Source of the DNA: Gammaproteobacteria bacterium UBA4475
Lineage (GTDB): Bacteria > Pseudomonadota > Gammaproteobacteria > Pseudomonadales > Azotimanducaceae
DNA length: 9,387 nucleotides
Direction: 5' to 3'
NCBI GenBank assembly: GCA_002389265.1
Contig: DGOD01000284.1
Span: 1,538 to 10,924 of the forward strand
Numbering within the stretch: position 1 is the first letter of the stretch; each line of letters begins with the position of its first letter. Below, piece after piece: positions 1 through 6,079 of the stretch. The notes beneath the pieces are model-generated. The model did no database searches, was not told the origin of the DNA, and saw only the letters and a list, made by a program, of their open reading frames with translations. Both the position numbers and the translations under genes were made by a program.

Positions 1-17
1 GGGGGTAGGCAGGTGAC

Positions 18-69
18 TTAACTTTCGCCGAGCAACTGTGGCATGATTAGTTCATTCGAACGCCACAGT
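18..69 (+). promoter_or_regulatory. Candidate promoter/operator region before the PhyH gene
   Basis: A perfect 8-bp inverted repeat, ACTGTGGC at 35-42 and GCCACAGT at 62-69, is separated by 19 bases and ends 14 bases before the ATG at 84. A weak sigma70-like pair is visible: TTAACT at 18-23 (4 of 6 to consensus) and CATGAT at 42-47 (4 of 6), with an 18-base spacer. If real, one repeat arm overlaps the -10 element, as a repressor operator would. The same repeat could instead form a hairpin in the 5' leader. Both readings are inference from pattern alone. Confidence 0.3.
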
Positions 70-83
70 GAAGCCAGCAGCCT

Positions 84-1007
84 ATGCAGCAGAATGCCTC
101 TCAGCGATATACCCCGGAACACGTTCAACAGTGGCGTGATGAGGGGTTCGCAATCATTCCCAATTTCTTTAGCGCCGCAGAAATCGCCCCTGTTTATGCC
201 GAGTACGAGCGCATCTATGGTACTCATGCCGATCAAACCATCAGTGCAATGGTTGATGGTGATGAAGACGAGCAGGCCGCGGCATTTCGTAAACTGCAAT
301 TCAAAAATATCGATAACTTTCCCTTTGATGCGTCCCCAGAGATGAACCTGATTTCTCTGCATCCCGCGTTGATAGACTTTGCCAGCGCGGTATTGGGCGT
401 TGATTCGGTACACTTGTACCAGTCGCATACTTGGGCTAAATATACCGGCGAAACCAATTACGAGCAGGCGCACCATTGTGATTTTGGCAACCACACGTTA
501 TTGGTTCCGTCCGAGACGGCGGCGTTGCGCACGGTAGATTTTATTCTCTACATTACCGATGTTACCGACGCGCTTGGTGCTTTGCATTACGTCCCCAAAC
601 CCGCTGCCGCACAAGTGTTAAAACCCGGAGCGGTAGCGGTTTCGGCGGAGCTACAAGGGGCGCTGTTAAGCCGCGAAAAATCCGCGGCGGGACCCGCAGG
701 CACGCTGGTCGCTCACAGTATCGATACATTTCACCGAGGCACGAACCTGACCCTTGAAAATGGCTATCGCTACACCATGACCGCAGGCTACAAGGCGTCG
801 GGCAATGAGCTTATTGGTTATCATGTATGGCAAGAGAGCGCTGGCAGAAACTGGTCTGGGGTTTTTGATCATGCATCACCGCAACAGTTAGCCTGTTTGG
901 GAATACCCCTACCGGGCGATGCCTACTGGACGCTACGTACCTTGAAGCTCAGTCAGGCCCGTTGGCCCGGCTGGGATATGCGGGCTTATTTCGCCGCCCA
1001 TTCATGA
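84..1007 (+). CDS. Phytanoyl-CoA dioxygenase (PhyH) family Fe(II)/2-oxoglutarate oxygenase
   Basis: This is a 307-residue cytoplasmic protein of the PhyH family, non-haem iron enzymes that hydroxylate a substrate with O2 and 2-oxoglutarate, releasing CO2 and succinate. The N-terminus (about residues 10-40, with DEGFAIIPNFFSAAEI) is the typical family opening, which supports the ATG at 84. The facial triad is visible as H131-C-D133 in HHCDFGNH and the distal H217 in DTFHRGTN. R229, twelve residues further on, is the likely 2-oxoglutarate anchor. The length is normal for bacterial members. No strong Shine-Dalgarno sequence precedes the ATG, only GAAG about 10 bases upstream. The stop overlaps the next gene's start as ATGA, so the gluconokinase is probably co-translated. 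The family covers phytanoyl-CoA, ectoine, halogenation and many unknown substrates; nothing here identifies which. The family is secure and the substrate unknown. Confidence 0.88.
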   Translation: MQQNASQRYTPEHVQQWRDEGFAIIPNFFSAAEIAPVYAEYERIYGTHADQTISAMVDGDEDEQAAAFRKLQFKNIDNFPFDASPEMNLISLHPALIDFASAVLGVDSVHLYQSHTWAKYTGETNYEQAHHCDFGNHTLLVPSETAALRTVDFILYITDVTDALGALHYVPKPAAAQVLKPGAVAVSAELQGALLSREKSAAGPAGTLVAHSIDTFHRGTNLTLENGYRYTMTAGYKASGNELIGYHVWQESAGRNWSGVFDHASPQQLACLGIPLPGDAYWTLRTLKLSQARWPGWDMRAYFAAHS

Positions 1008-1492
1008 TTGTTGTTGTCTATGGTGTCAGCGGCAGCGGTAAGACTACGGTAGGCCGATTGTTGGCTGAAGGGTTGGACTGGGTGTTTCTGGATGCTGATG
1101 ATTTTCACCCCGCTGCCAATATCGATAAGCTGCGTTCAGGCACGCCCTTGACCGATGCAGATCGCTGGCCCTGGCTTAGCGTCTTAGCGCAGAAAGTAGC
1201 TGTGTTGCAGGCGCAAGGTCGCAGTGCTGTGTTGGCCTGCTCTGCGCTGAAGCAGACTTATCGGACCGAGTTAGGGATCAATGAATCCACAGTGCGATCC
1301 GTGTTGCTTAGCGGCAGCCTTGAGGTGATTCAAGGGCGACTAGCTCAACGTCAACATGCCTTTATGGCTACCAGTTTGCTGCAGAGCCAGTTAGCCACGC
1401 TGCAGCCTTCTAGTGCTAGTTTGATTGTCGATATTGCCGAGTCACCTGAGAAAATCTGTCAGCAGATCGTCGATGATCTGGGTTTGGGCTGA
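1004..1492 (+). CDS. gntK: Gluconokinase (GntK family)
   Basis: This 162-residue P-loop kinase phosphorylates D-gluconate to 6-phosphogluconate with ATP, feeding the Entner-Doudoroff and pentose phosphate routes. Residues 1-14 hold the first strand and Walker A motif (GVSGSGKT at 7-14). They are followed by family signatures: DADDFHP (30-36), SGTPLTDADRWPWL (45-58), ACSALKQTYR (78-87), and the R-x-x-QRQHAFMATSLLQSQ region (112-129) matching the usual HFMP..LL.SQ motif. I chose the ATG at 1004 because it starts right at the P-loop strand and overlaps the upstream stop as ATGA. A TTG at 962 would add 14 unconserved residues inside the upstream gene. The length is typical for the family. No gluconate transporter or GntR-type regulator is visible nearby. 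The partner PhyH oxygenase is an unusual neighbour. Confidence 0.9.
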   Translation: MIVVVYGVSGSGKTTVGRLLAEGLDWVFLDADDFHPAANIDKLRSGTPLTDADRWPWLSVLAQKVAVLQAQGRSAVLACSALKQTYRTELGINESTVRSVLLSGSLEVIQGRLAQRQHAFMATSLLQSQLATLQPSSASLIVDIAESPEKICQQIVDDLGLG

Positions 1493-1503
1493 CTAGCGTC
1501 AGC
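1488..1503 (+). terminator. Hairpin at the gluconokinase stop, possible weak terminator
   Basis: A perfect 6-bp stem, GCTGAC and GTCAGC, closes a TAGC loop, and the gluconokinase TGA stop lies in the left arm. It sits in the 48-bp gap between two convergent genes, where a terminator is expected. There is no T-run on either strand, so this is not a canonical intrinsic terminator. It may only protect the 3' end of the mRNA. Confidence 0.3.
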
Positions 1504-1540
1504 ATAAGGCCGCGGATCTACAGCCGGTAACGATTCAATG

Positions 1541-2392
1541 TCAGGAACCGTTGGCGGCTGTCGGGGCATGACCATCCAGGATCGATACACGCTCGCCGTA
1601 ACGAGAAAATCCTGCGTAGTCTCTGACAGCTTGATGCTGCAGGCACCGATTATCCCACATGGTGAGCGTGCCCGGTGTCCATTTGACCCGGCACTGAATG
1701 CGTGGATTGTTGGCGATAAATTGGTAGAGCCCGTTGAGTATCATATCGCTCTCCCACTTGGGGAGCCCTTCGATATGCGATGTGAAGCTCGAGTTAACGA
1801 ACAGCAAGGGTCGACCCGTTTGCGGGTGCGCTATAATCATCGGATGAGATGCGCTCGGGTAGGTTTGGTCTTTGCGTAATTTCACCCCATAATTTCGCAG
1901 GTCAACCTCGCCATCATGGAACGCGGTCTTATCACTCAGCAGTAATTTTAATGGTTCAGATAACTCGTCGTACGCCGCATACATATTCGCAAACAAGGTG
2001 TCGCCGCCCCCATTTTCCGGAACCTTGGTGACATACAATAAAGACGCGGCGGGTGGTATGACCTCACAGGACACATCCGAGTGCCAGGCTTCACCATTGG
2101 TGAGTTTTGCATCTGGCTTGGTATCGATCAAAAAGATTTCCACGTCGATGTTCGGATCAGGCCGACTCATGCCGCCACGTTTCGAGGGGTGAATATGCAC
2201 CTCACCGAACTGGCGAGCAAATGACTTGTGCTGCTCACGGCTGAGGTCCTGGTCTCTGAACACCAGTACCATATGGTCTAAAAATGCCTGTTTGATCTGT
2301 TCGATTTGATCTGGCAACAACGGTTGCGCAAGATTAACACCGCGAATCTCGGCACCTAATCCCGGTGTGATTTGATCAATCTGCAGGGTCAT
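1541..2392 (-). CDS. TauD/TfdA-family 2-oxoglutarate dioxygenase (second of tandem pair)
   Basis: This 283-residue cytoplasmic non-haem iron oxygenase belongs to the TauD/TfdA family, which typically oxidises a carbon next to a sulfonate, sulfate or ether oxygen. Iron ligands are H104-x-D106 (AWHSDV) and H253 (CLQHQAVRDY). T132 in GGGDTLF and R264 are the expected 2-oxoglutarate contacts. R268 matches the sulfonate-binding arginine of E. coli TauD, and F203 and H68 also match pocket positions. The positions of TauD Tyr73 and Asn95 appear to be Lys71 and Gly100 here, so taurine is doubtful. The ATG at 2392 is preceded, seven bases away, by TAAAGGAG, far better than the adjacent TTG at 2395. 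Only 12 bases separate it from its paralogue upstream, with which it is probably co-translated. It converges on the gluconokinase. The family is certain and the substrate is not. Confidence 0.88.
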   Translation of the reverse strand: MTLQIDQITPGLGAEIRGVNLAQPLLPDQIEQIKQAFLDHMVLVFRDQDLSREQHKSFARQFGEVHIHPSKRGGMSRPDPNIDVEIFLIDTKPDAKLTNGEAWHSDVSCEVIPPAASLLYVTKVPENGGGDTLFANMYAAYDELSEPLKLLLSDKTAFHDGEVDLRNYGVKLRKDQTYPSASHPMIIAHPQTGRPLLFVNSSFTSHIEGLPKWESDMILNGLYQFIANNPRIQCRVKWTPGTLTMWDNRCLQHQAVRDYAGFSRYGERVSILDGHAPTAANGS

Positions 2393-2399
2393 CAACAGG

Positions 2400-2407
2400 C
2401 TCCTTTA
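2400..2407 (-). promoter_or_regulatory. Strong ribosome binding site fused to the preceding stop codon
   Basis: The minus strand reads TAAAGGAG. Its TAA is the stop of the upstream dioxygenase, and its GGAG ends seven bases before the ATG of the downstream one. This decides the start at 2392 and makes translational coupling of the two oxygenases likely. It is the clearest Shine-Dalgarno sequence I see in the window. Confidence 0.85.
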
Positions 2408-3256
2408 TCGAGGTCGGTCGCCGATAATGGTGACGCGTTCTACCGATCTGACCTGCGGCCAGTAGTCGGAGACAGCATAGTGCTGGCAAGCGCGATTATC
2501 CCAGAAGGCGATGGAGTTGGACTGCCACTTAAATCGGCACTGGTATTCAGGCACCGCAGCGGTTCGGTACAGTTGGTCGAGGATCGCCTGCGAATCTTCG
2601 GCTGACATTCCCACAATAGACTGGGTGAAGGCACGATTCACGTATAAGGTTTTTCTACCCGTGTTCGGGTGGGTACGAACGACAGGATGTTCCTGCGCCG
2701 GATATCTTTCACGCATGGCGTTGACTTCGTCTTCCGATGCGCCTTTTTCGCGCATACGTTGACGAAAACCCACAGCATCGTGAATCGCTGTCAGACCGTC
2801 AAGTTGCTCCTTGAGAGTTTCGCTTAAATCGTCATAGGCCTGACCCATGTCGGCAAACAAGGTGTCTCCGCCCACATCGGGGATCTCGTGCGCACGCAGA
2901 ATGGATCCCAACGACGGTTCTGCCCGCCAAGTCACATCGCTGTGCCAGAGATTTTCCTGGCCCTTATTTTCTTCGTTGTGGGTGATTCTGAGAAGTTCTG
3001 GAAATTCAGGGTCTTGGGCCGCAAAGGGATGAACCTCAAGGGCGCCAAAGCGCCGGCCAAAGGCCAAGTGTTGTTGAGAAGTGATGTTCTGGTCTCGAAA
3101 GAAGATGACCTTATAATCGAGCAGCGCCTGATAAATTTCGGCGATCGTGCTGTCAGGCAACGCTTGGCTTAAGTCGATACCGCTGAGTTCGGCACCAATG
3201 GTCGGGCTGAGTCGTTCGACAGTGAAGGCGGCTGAGGCTTGTTGGGCTAAAGACAT
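2405..3256 (-). CDS. TauD/TfdA-family 2-oxoglutarate dioxygenase (first of tandem pair)
   Basis: This 283-residue protein is the same length as E. coli TauD and resembles it throughout. The iron triad is H105-x-D107 (LWHSDVTW) and H259 (ACQHYAVSDY). T132 in GGDTLF and R270 are the 2-oxoglutarate contacts, and R274 in VERVTIIGD matches TauD Arg270, which binds the sulfonate. F210 and H76 also match pocket residues. TauD Tyr73 and Asn95 fall on Ala79 and Glu101 in my hand alignment, so the polar pocket differs. The ATG at 3256 has no obvious Shine-Dalgarno sequence, but the coding similarity begins close to it (FTVERLSPTIGAEL). The protein is clearly diverged from its tandem neighbour, so this is not a recent duplication. 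A 128-bp gap separates it from the EthD gene upstream. No ssuABC or tauABC transporter genes are present, which weakens a taurine role. Confidence 0.88.
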   Translation of the reverse strand: MSLAQQASAAFTVERLSPTIGAELSGIDLSQALPDSTIAEIYQALLDYKVIFFRDQNITSQQHLAFGRRFGALEVHPFAAQDPEFPELLRITHNEENKGQENLWHSDVTWRAEPSLGSILRAHEIPDVGGDTLFADMGQAYDDLSETLKEQLDGLTAIHDAVGFRQRMREKGASEDEVNAMRERYPAQEHPVVRTHPNTGRKTLYVNRAFTQSIVGMSAEDSQAILDQLYRTAAVPEYQCRFKWQSNSIAFWDNRACQHYAVSDYWPQVRSVERVTIIGDRPR

Positions 3257-3291
3257 ATTGACGGTCCATTGCTGCAGGCTCGGGAGGCTTT

Positions 3292-3351
3292 ATTAAACCC
3301 TCGATGGCAACAGAAAGCCAGTCACGCTATGTCGGTGGTTATCTCACGCTA
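3292..3351 (-). promoter_or_regulatory. Paired direct repeats upstream of the dioxygenase pair, candidate activator site
   Basis: In the 128-bp gap before the first TauD-like gene, the minus strand carries TAGCGTGA twice, at 3344-3351 and 3322-3329. The 22-base period is about two helical turns. AraC/XylS-type activators bind direct repeats with this geometry, often next to a poor -35 box. On the downstream side lies TTTAAT (3292-3297), a possible -10, and the hexamer 17 bases before it (TGGCTT, 3315-3320) is a poor -35. That arrangement fits an activator-dependent promoter, but an 8-bp repeat in a gap this size can also arise by chance. Confidence 0.3.
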
Positions 3352-3384
3352 CTTGTTCACAGTGGCTTGATTGATGGGCTAGCT

Positions 3385-3996
3385 TCATCCATAGAGCGTT
3401 TCTGCGACAATCATACGTCGAGGTGATTTAGCTGTGTCGGCGAATTGACTGATGTCTTTGGCTATTGCCTCGCGGCCTGCTTCGGTGGCATAAAAGCGTT
3501 CGCGTAAATCCAGCAGAGAGTCAAAGCCACATAACGCAATACCATCAAGGTCTGGGCCATGAAACCGATGGACGATGCTCAACTGCCGGTAATGCGACAT
3601 GGCCTCATGTACCTGTAACGCCAGGGGTGCATGCTGGTCACGCCAGTATCGATCTGCATCGGTGTGGCCAAGGTCCGGGTGGGCAATGAGTGGGAATAAG
3701 CCGATAAAGCCCGGCAGGTTCACCGGCGCGCCCGGGATCGAAGGGGCAGCATTTGGATCATCGGGAACGCTCCGTGGTTTGATCACTCGTTCATAGATCA
3801 GATAGGCGCCGGCGTCAGTAGCGGCCAGAAAGCCTGCCAGATCATCGGTGCTGGCAGTCACCAACGCCGCGATTGGCAGCTCTCGACTAGCGGCGCGTTC
3901 ATCAACAAACAGCTGGCCGCGATACTGTTGGGCGAGGTGTTCGGCCTGAGCACAGTCTTTAAAAATAGCTGCGAATTTGAGTGTGGTCACAGGCAT
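3385..3996 (-). CDS. EthD-domain protein
   Basis: This is a 203-residue soluble protein whose second half (about 98-200) is an EthD-type dimeric alpha/beta-barrel. It contains FPLIAHPDLGHTDADRYW and DQHAPLALQVHEAMSHYRQL, with the characteristic W118 and H122, and ends in KSPRRMIVAETLYG. The first half is less recognisable and may be a second, degenerate ferredoxin-like half, giving a fused two-repeat barrel. EthD proteins are associated with ether (ETBE) degradation, and related barrels act as small lyases, cyclases or monooxygenases. No cofactor site is evident. The ATG at 3996 has GGAAG directly against it. The GTG two codons later (3988-3990) has the same GGAAG at a proper six-base spacing, so the true start may be 3990. 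The gene lies on the same strand as, and upstream of, the two dioxygenases, and diverges from the broken deacylase. Confidence 0.8.
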   Translation of the reverse strand: MPVTTLKFAAIFKDCAQAEHLAQQYRGQLFVDERAASRELPIAALVTASTDDLAGFLAATDAGAYLIYERVIKPRSVPDDPNAAPSIPGAPVNLPGFIGLFPLIAHPDLGHTDADRYWRDQHAPLALQVHEAMSHYRQLSIVHRFHGPDLDGIALCGFDSLLDLRERFYATEAGREAIAKDISQFADTAKSPRRMIVAETLYG

Positions 3997-4037
3997 CTTC
4001 CATACAGTGATGAACTGAGTCTGCTGGGTCGTATGGC

Positions 4038-4046
4038 TGACGTCAA
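4038..4046 (-). promoter_or_regulatory. Palindrome TGACGTCA overlapping a -35-like box upstream of the EthD gene
   Basis: In the 165-bp gap between the divergent EthD gene and the broken deacylase, an 8-bp perfect palindrome TGACGTCA (4038-4045) overlaps TTGACG on the minus strand (4041-4046, 5 of 6 to the -35 consensus). The hexamer 17 bases downstream is CAGACT, a poor -10 (3 of 6). A promoter for the EthD gene should lie in this gap, and a dimeric regulator could bind the palindrome. Nothing else in the gap is convincing apart from the remains of the deacylase signal peptide. Confidence 0.25.
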
Positions 4047-4161
4047 GGGAGTGATCTGACTTAGCGCAGCTATTTCCGTTATGATCACGATGCCAGCCTC
4101 GTTCAGAGCTGCCGCTTTGCTGTCCTGGCTCAGATGAATTCTGCCTTGCTGTTACGCGCTA

Positions 4162-4887
4162 TTGTTGATGGGGTGCAGTGAGGACCGGCCGCCATTTTTG
4201 GCGGAATACCCGCAGATAGACCGGTTGATTGAGGGTGGGCAGGTGCTCGACGGACTAGGCCATAAGGTGAAAGCTGCTGATGTGGTGGTGGTCGGCGATA
4301 GGATTGTGTACGTTGGTGAGACCCACGTCAGTGCCGCCGACCAGCTTACTCGAATCAATCACCGTATCAATGCTGCGGGCAGGATCGTGAGTCCTGGTTT
4401 TATTGACTTGCATTCTCATGGCGATCCTATGGAAACACCAACATTCGAGAACTTTCTCGCCATGGGGGTGACGACGCTCTCGCTCGGTCAGGATGGCGAT
4501 AGTCCCGAGACGGAAAACATGGCTCACTGGCTTGGGCGGGTCGCGGCTCAAGGTATAGGCACAAATCTGGCCATGTTTGTCGGCCATGGTACCTTTGCGA
4601 AAATCCCTGAAGAGTACGTGATCAAACGTCAATTGTTTTCATTAGCGGCAGCCGTTCGCAAAATGACATCCCAGCCTGCCGGGATATTGGGTCTGACGGA
4701 CCCTGGTGTCGTCGCCGTCGATCACAAGACGGCGCTTCTGATCTTCGATCCTGATCGCATCAAAGCCACCGCGACCTATCCGCAGCCCTTGCAACTTGCC
4801 GAAGGGTTTGATGTGGTGATCGTAAATGGTCAAATCGCGCGCCAAGATGACCGGCTTGCTGCCGTCCGGGCCGGACTGATGGTGTAG
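4162..4887 (+). pseudogene. Remnant of a lipoprotein N-acyl-D-amino-acid deacylase (amidohydrolase)
   Basis: The intact family, about 480-550 residues, hydrolyses N-acyl-D-amino acids with a metal in a TIM barrel. Here only 241 residues remain open. The N-terminal part is good: the composite-domain strand IEGGQVLDGLG, GDRIVYVG, the metal motif GFIDLHSHGDP (H84, H86), then FLAMGVTTLSLGQDG and AMFVGHGTF at 138-145. The text then jumps to the family's C-terminus: AKIPEEYVIKRQLFSLAAAV, RKMTSQPAGILGL, DPDRIKATATY, VIVNGQ. The middle of the barrel, with its remaining metal-binding histidines and catalytic aspartate, is missing, so activity is not expected. At the 5' end, LLLMGC (4159-4176) is a lipobox, and the same frame reads ILPCCYALLLMGC from 4138. 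A TGA at 4135-4137 separates this from an in-frame ATG at 4081. Translation could restart at TTG 4162 or ATG 4168, giving a short cytoplasmic or poorly exported protein. Confidence 0.75.
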
Positions 4888-4909
4888 CCCTAACATCCTG
4901 CTGATGGTG

Positions 4910-6079
4910 CTATTGGGATTCTGGATAGCCCGTGAGTTCCAGAAAGCCTTGGCCCGCCATTGTGCCTTCAAGGGTGACCGGACCTTCCCAATAAGGGAAG
5001 GCGGTGTTTAGCCAGTGATCCTCAGAACGAGGCGCGACGGTCCAGCTCAGACCTAGACCGGGCAGGGCAACACGCCAATGCAGGGGTAACTTGTGGTGGG
5101 TATTGGTGCCGGTCTTGAGGGTTGTATGTCGAATAGGCTGAAAGACGATATCACTCTTATTCAAGCTAGTTGTCTGGCCTTCGGGCGTGATCCAGCTACC
5201 GCTAATCCAGTCCTCGCCGTTGTCTTGGCGCAGACGATAGACCATCAGTGCATGGCCATCGTCGAGATGCACAGACAACCAGTCCCAGCCGGGTTGGTTA
5301 GGCGCCAGTGGTTGTGAGCTCCACTCTCGATCCAGCCAGCCTTGGCCTGTTAGATTCGTCGTTTGTTGGTTGCGAGTCACCTCACCGGTGATGGTGATAT
5401 GCGGTTGGCTGTAATAATAGCTGGCTTGCCCCATGTTCGATTTTCGGCTGTAGCCGGCGTCACCTTGCAAGACCCAAGGCGTGGCCACGTTCAGATTCAA
5501 GCTGACTTCAAAATCCTCTACAGTGAAGCTTAACTGGCCTGGCAGCGGACTTGAACCTTGCCCCTTGAGCATCCCGTTATCTAGCCAGGCCTGAAACTGA
5601 TCTGGAGAGTTGGTTGCTGTTGTTGATTCCGGGTTCGCCGTGACCTTGTTGGTCGTTGTCCATTCAACTCCTGCCTGACCAATGCCGCCGCGAGCAAACT
5701 GTTGTTTATATACGTGGCCCTCGGGCGTACTGAGCGCGGCGTGGGCCATCCAGACCTGGTTGCTAGACCAGCCGCCAGGATCAGCCAGAGGGCTCATGGA
5801 CTGACGAAACAGCGTCCAATGCACATCATAGTGCGCGCCGCTGGCGTCAATCAAATTTGCGGTCAAGTACCACCACTCTATGCGATAGTCAGGGTGAGGC
5901 AGGTGGTCCTCGGGAAACTTAAGCGCTTTGCCCGGCACGACTGCAGCATAGCCGGCGGGATCCCCCCGCAGTAGTTGATAGGCCTCGCTAGCCAGCAACT
6001 GCAACGGCAGCGCCAAGCCGAAAAGTAGTATTATTTTTAAATAGCTGTGGGCGCGCAAGTCACCCATGACGTGTTTCAT
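4910..6079 (-). CDS. Secreted AttH/CrtC-like lipocalin-fold protein of the ABC operon
   Basis: This 389-residue exported protein belongs to the AttH / carotenoid 1,2-hydratase-like family (PF09410, later CrtC/AttH), which has a double calycin (lipocalin-like) fold and is thought to bind lipids. Residues 9-30 form a Sec signal peptide (R9, K15, hydrophobic IILLFGLALPLQLLA) with likely cleavage near A30 or A33. Family motifs occur in order: FPEDHLPHPDYRIEWWYLTA (55-74), WMAHAALS (110-117), YYYSQPHITITGEV (221-234), GWLDREWSSQ (247-256), GWDWLSVHLDDGHALMVYRL (264-283) and YWEGPVTLEGTMAGQGFLEL (363-382). There is no lipobox, so it is probably soluble in the periplasm or beyond. Its ATG overlaps the permease stop by four bases (ATGA), placing it last in the ABC operon, as in Agrobacterium attEFGH. 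It may be the periplasmic carrier or modifier of the transported lipid. Carotenoid hydratase activity is unlikely to be its role, as no carotenoid genes are nearby. Confidence 0.85.
   Translation of the reverse strand: MKHVMGDLRAHSYLKIILLFGLALPLQLLASEAYQLLRGDPAGYAAVVPGKALKFPEDHLPHPDYRIEWWYLTANLIDASGAHYDVHWTLFRQSMSPLADPGGWSSNQVWMAHAALSTPEGHVYKQQFARGGIGQAGVEWTTTNKVTANPESTTATNSPDQFQAWLDNGMLKGQGSSPLPGQLSFTVEDFEVSLNLNVATPWVLQGDAGYSRKSNMGQASYYYSQPHITITGEVTRNQQTTNLTGQGWLDREWSSQPLAPNQPGWDWLSVHLDDGHALMVYRLRQDNGEDWISGSWITPEGQTTSLNKSDIVFQPIRHTTLKTGTNTHHKLPLHWRVALPGLGLSWTVAPRSEDHWLNTAFPYWEGPVTLEGTMAGQGFLELTGYPESQ

Noticed and set aside
18..494. 158-codon open frame on the minus strand, opposite the start of the PhyH gene
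   Set aside because: It has no recognisable motif and lies antisense to a well-supported oxygenase whose conserved residues account for the coding signal.
962..1003. TTG start giving the gluconokinase 14 extra residues
   Set aside because: The extension lies inside the PhyH gene and is not family-like. The ATG at 1004 sits at the P-loop strand and forms the common ATGA overlap.
1541..3256. Naming the two oxygenases tauD (taurine dioxygenase)
   Set aside because: Only part of the taurine-contact set appears conserved and no taurine transporter is adjacent, so the family name is used without a gene symbol.
4255..4632. 125-codon minus-strand open frame over the deacylase remnant
   Set aside because: It shows no motif, while the plus strand carries recognisable amidohydrolase signatures over the same bases.
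4888..4909. CATC-CTGCT-GATG inverted repeat between convergent genes as a terminator
   Set aside because: A four-base stem without a T-run is too weak to call, although a terminator would be expected here.
4910..6079. Carotenoid 1,2-hydratase (crtC) call
   Set aside because: The similarity reflects the shared fold. There are no carotenoid genes nearby, and operon linkage to an FtsX-type ABC transporter points to the AttH group.
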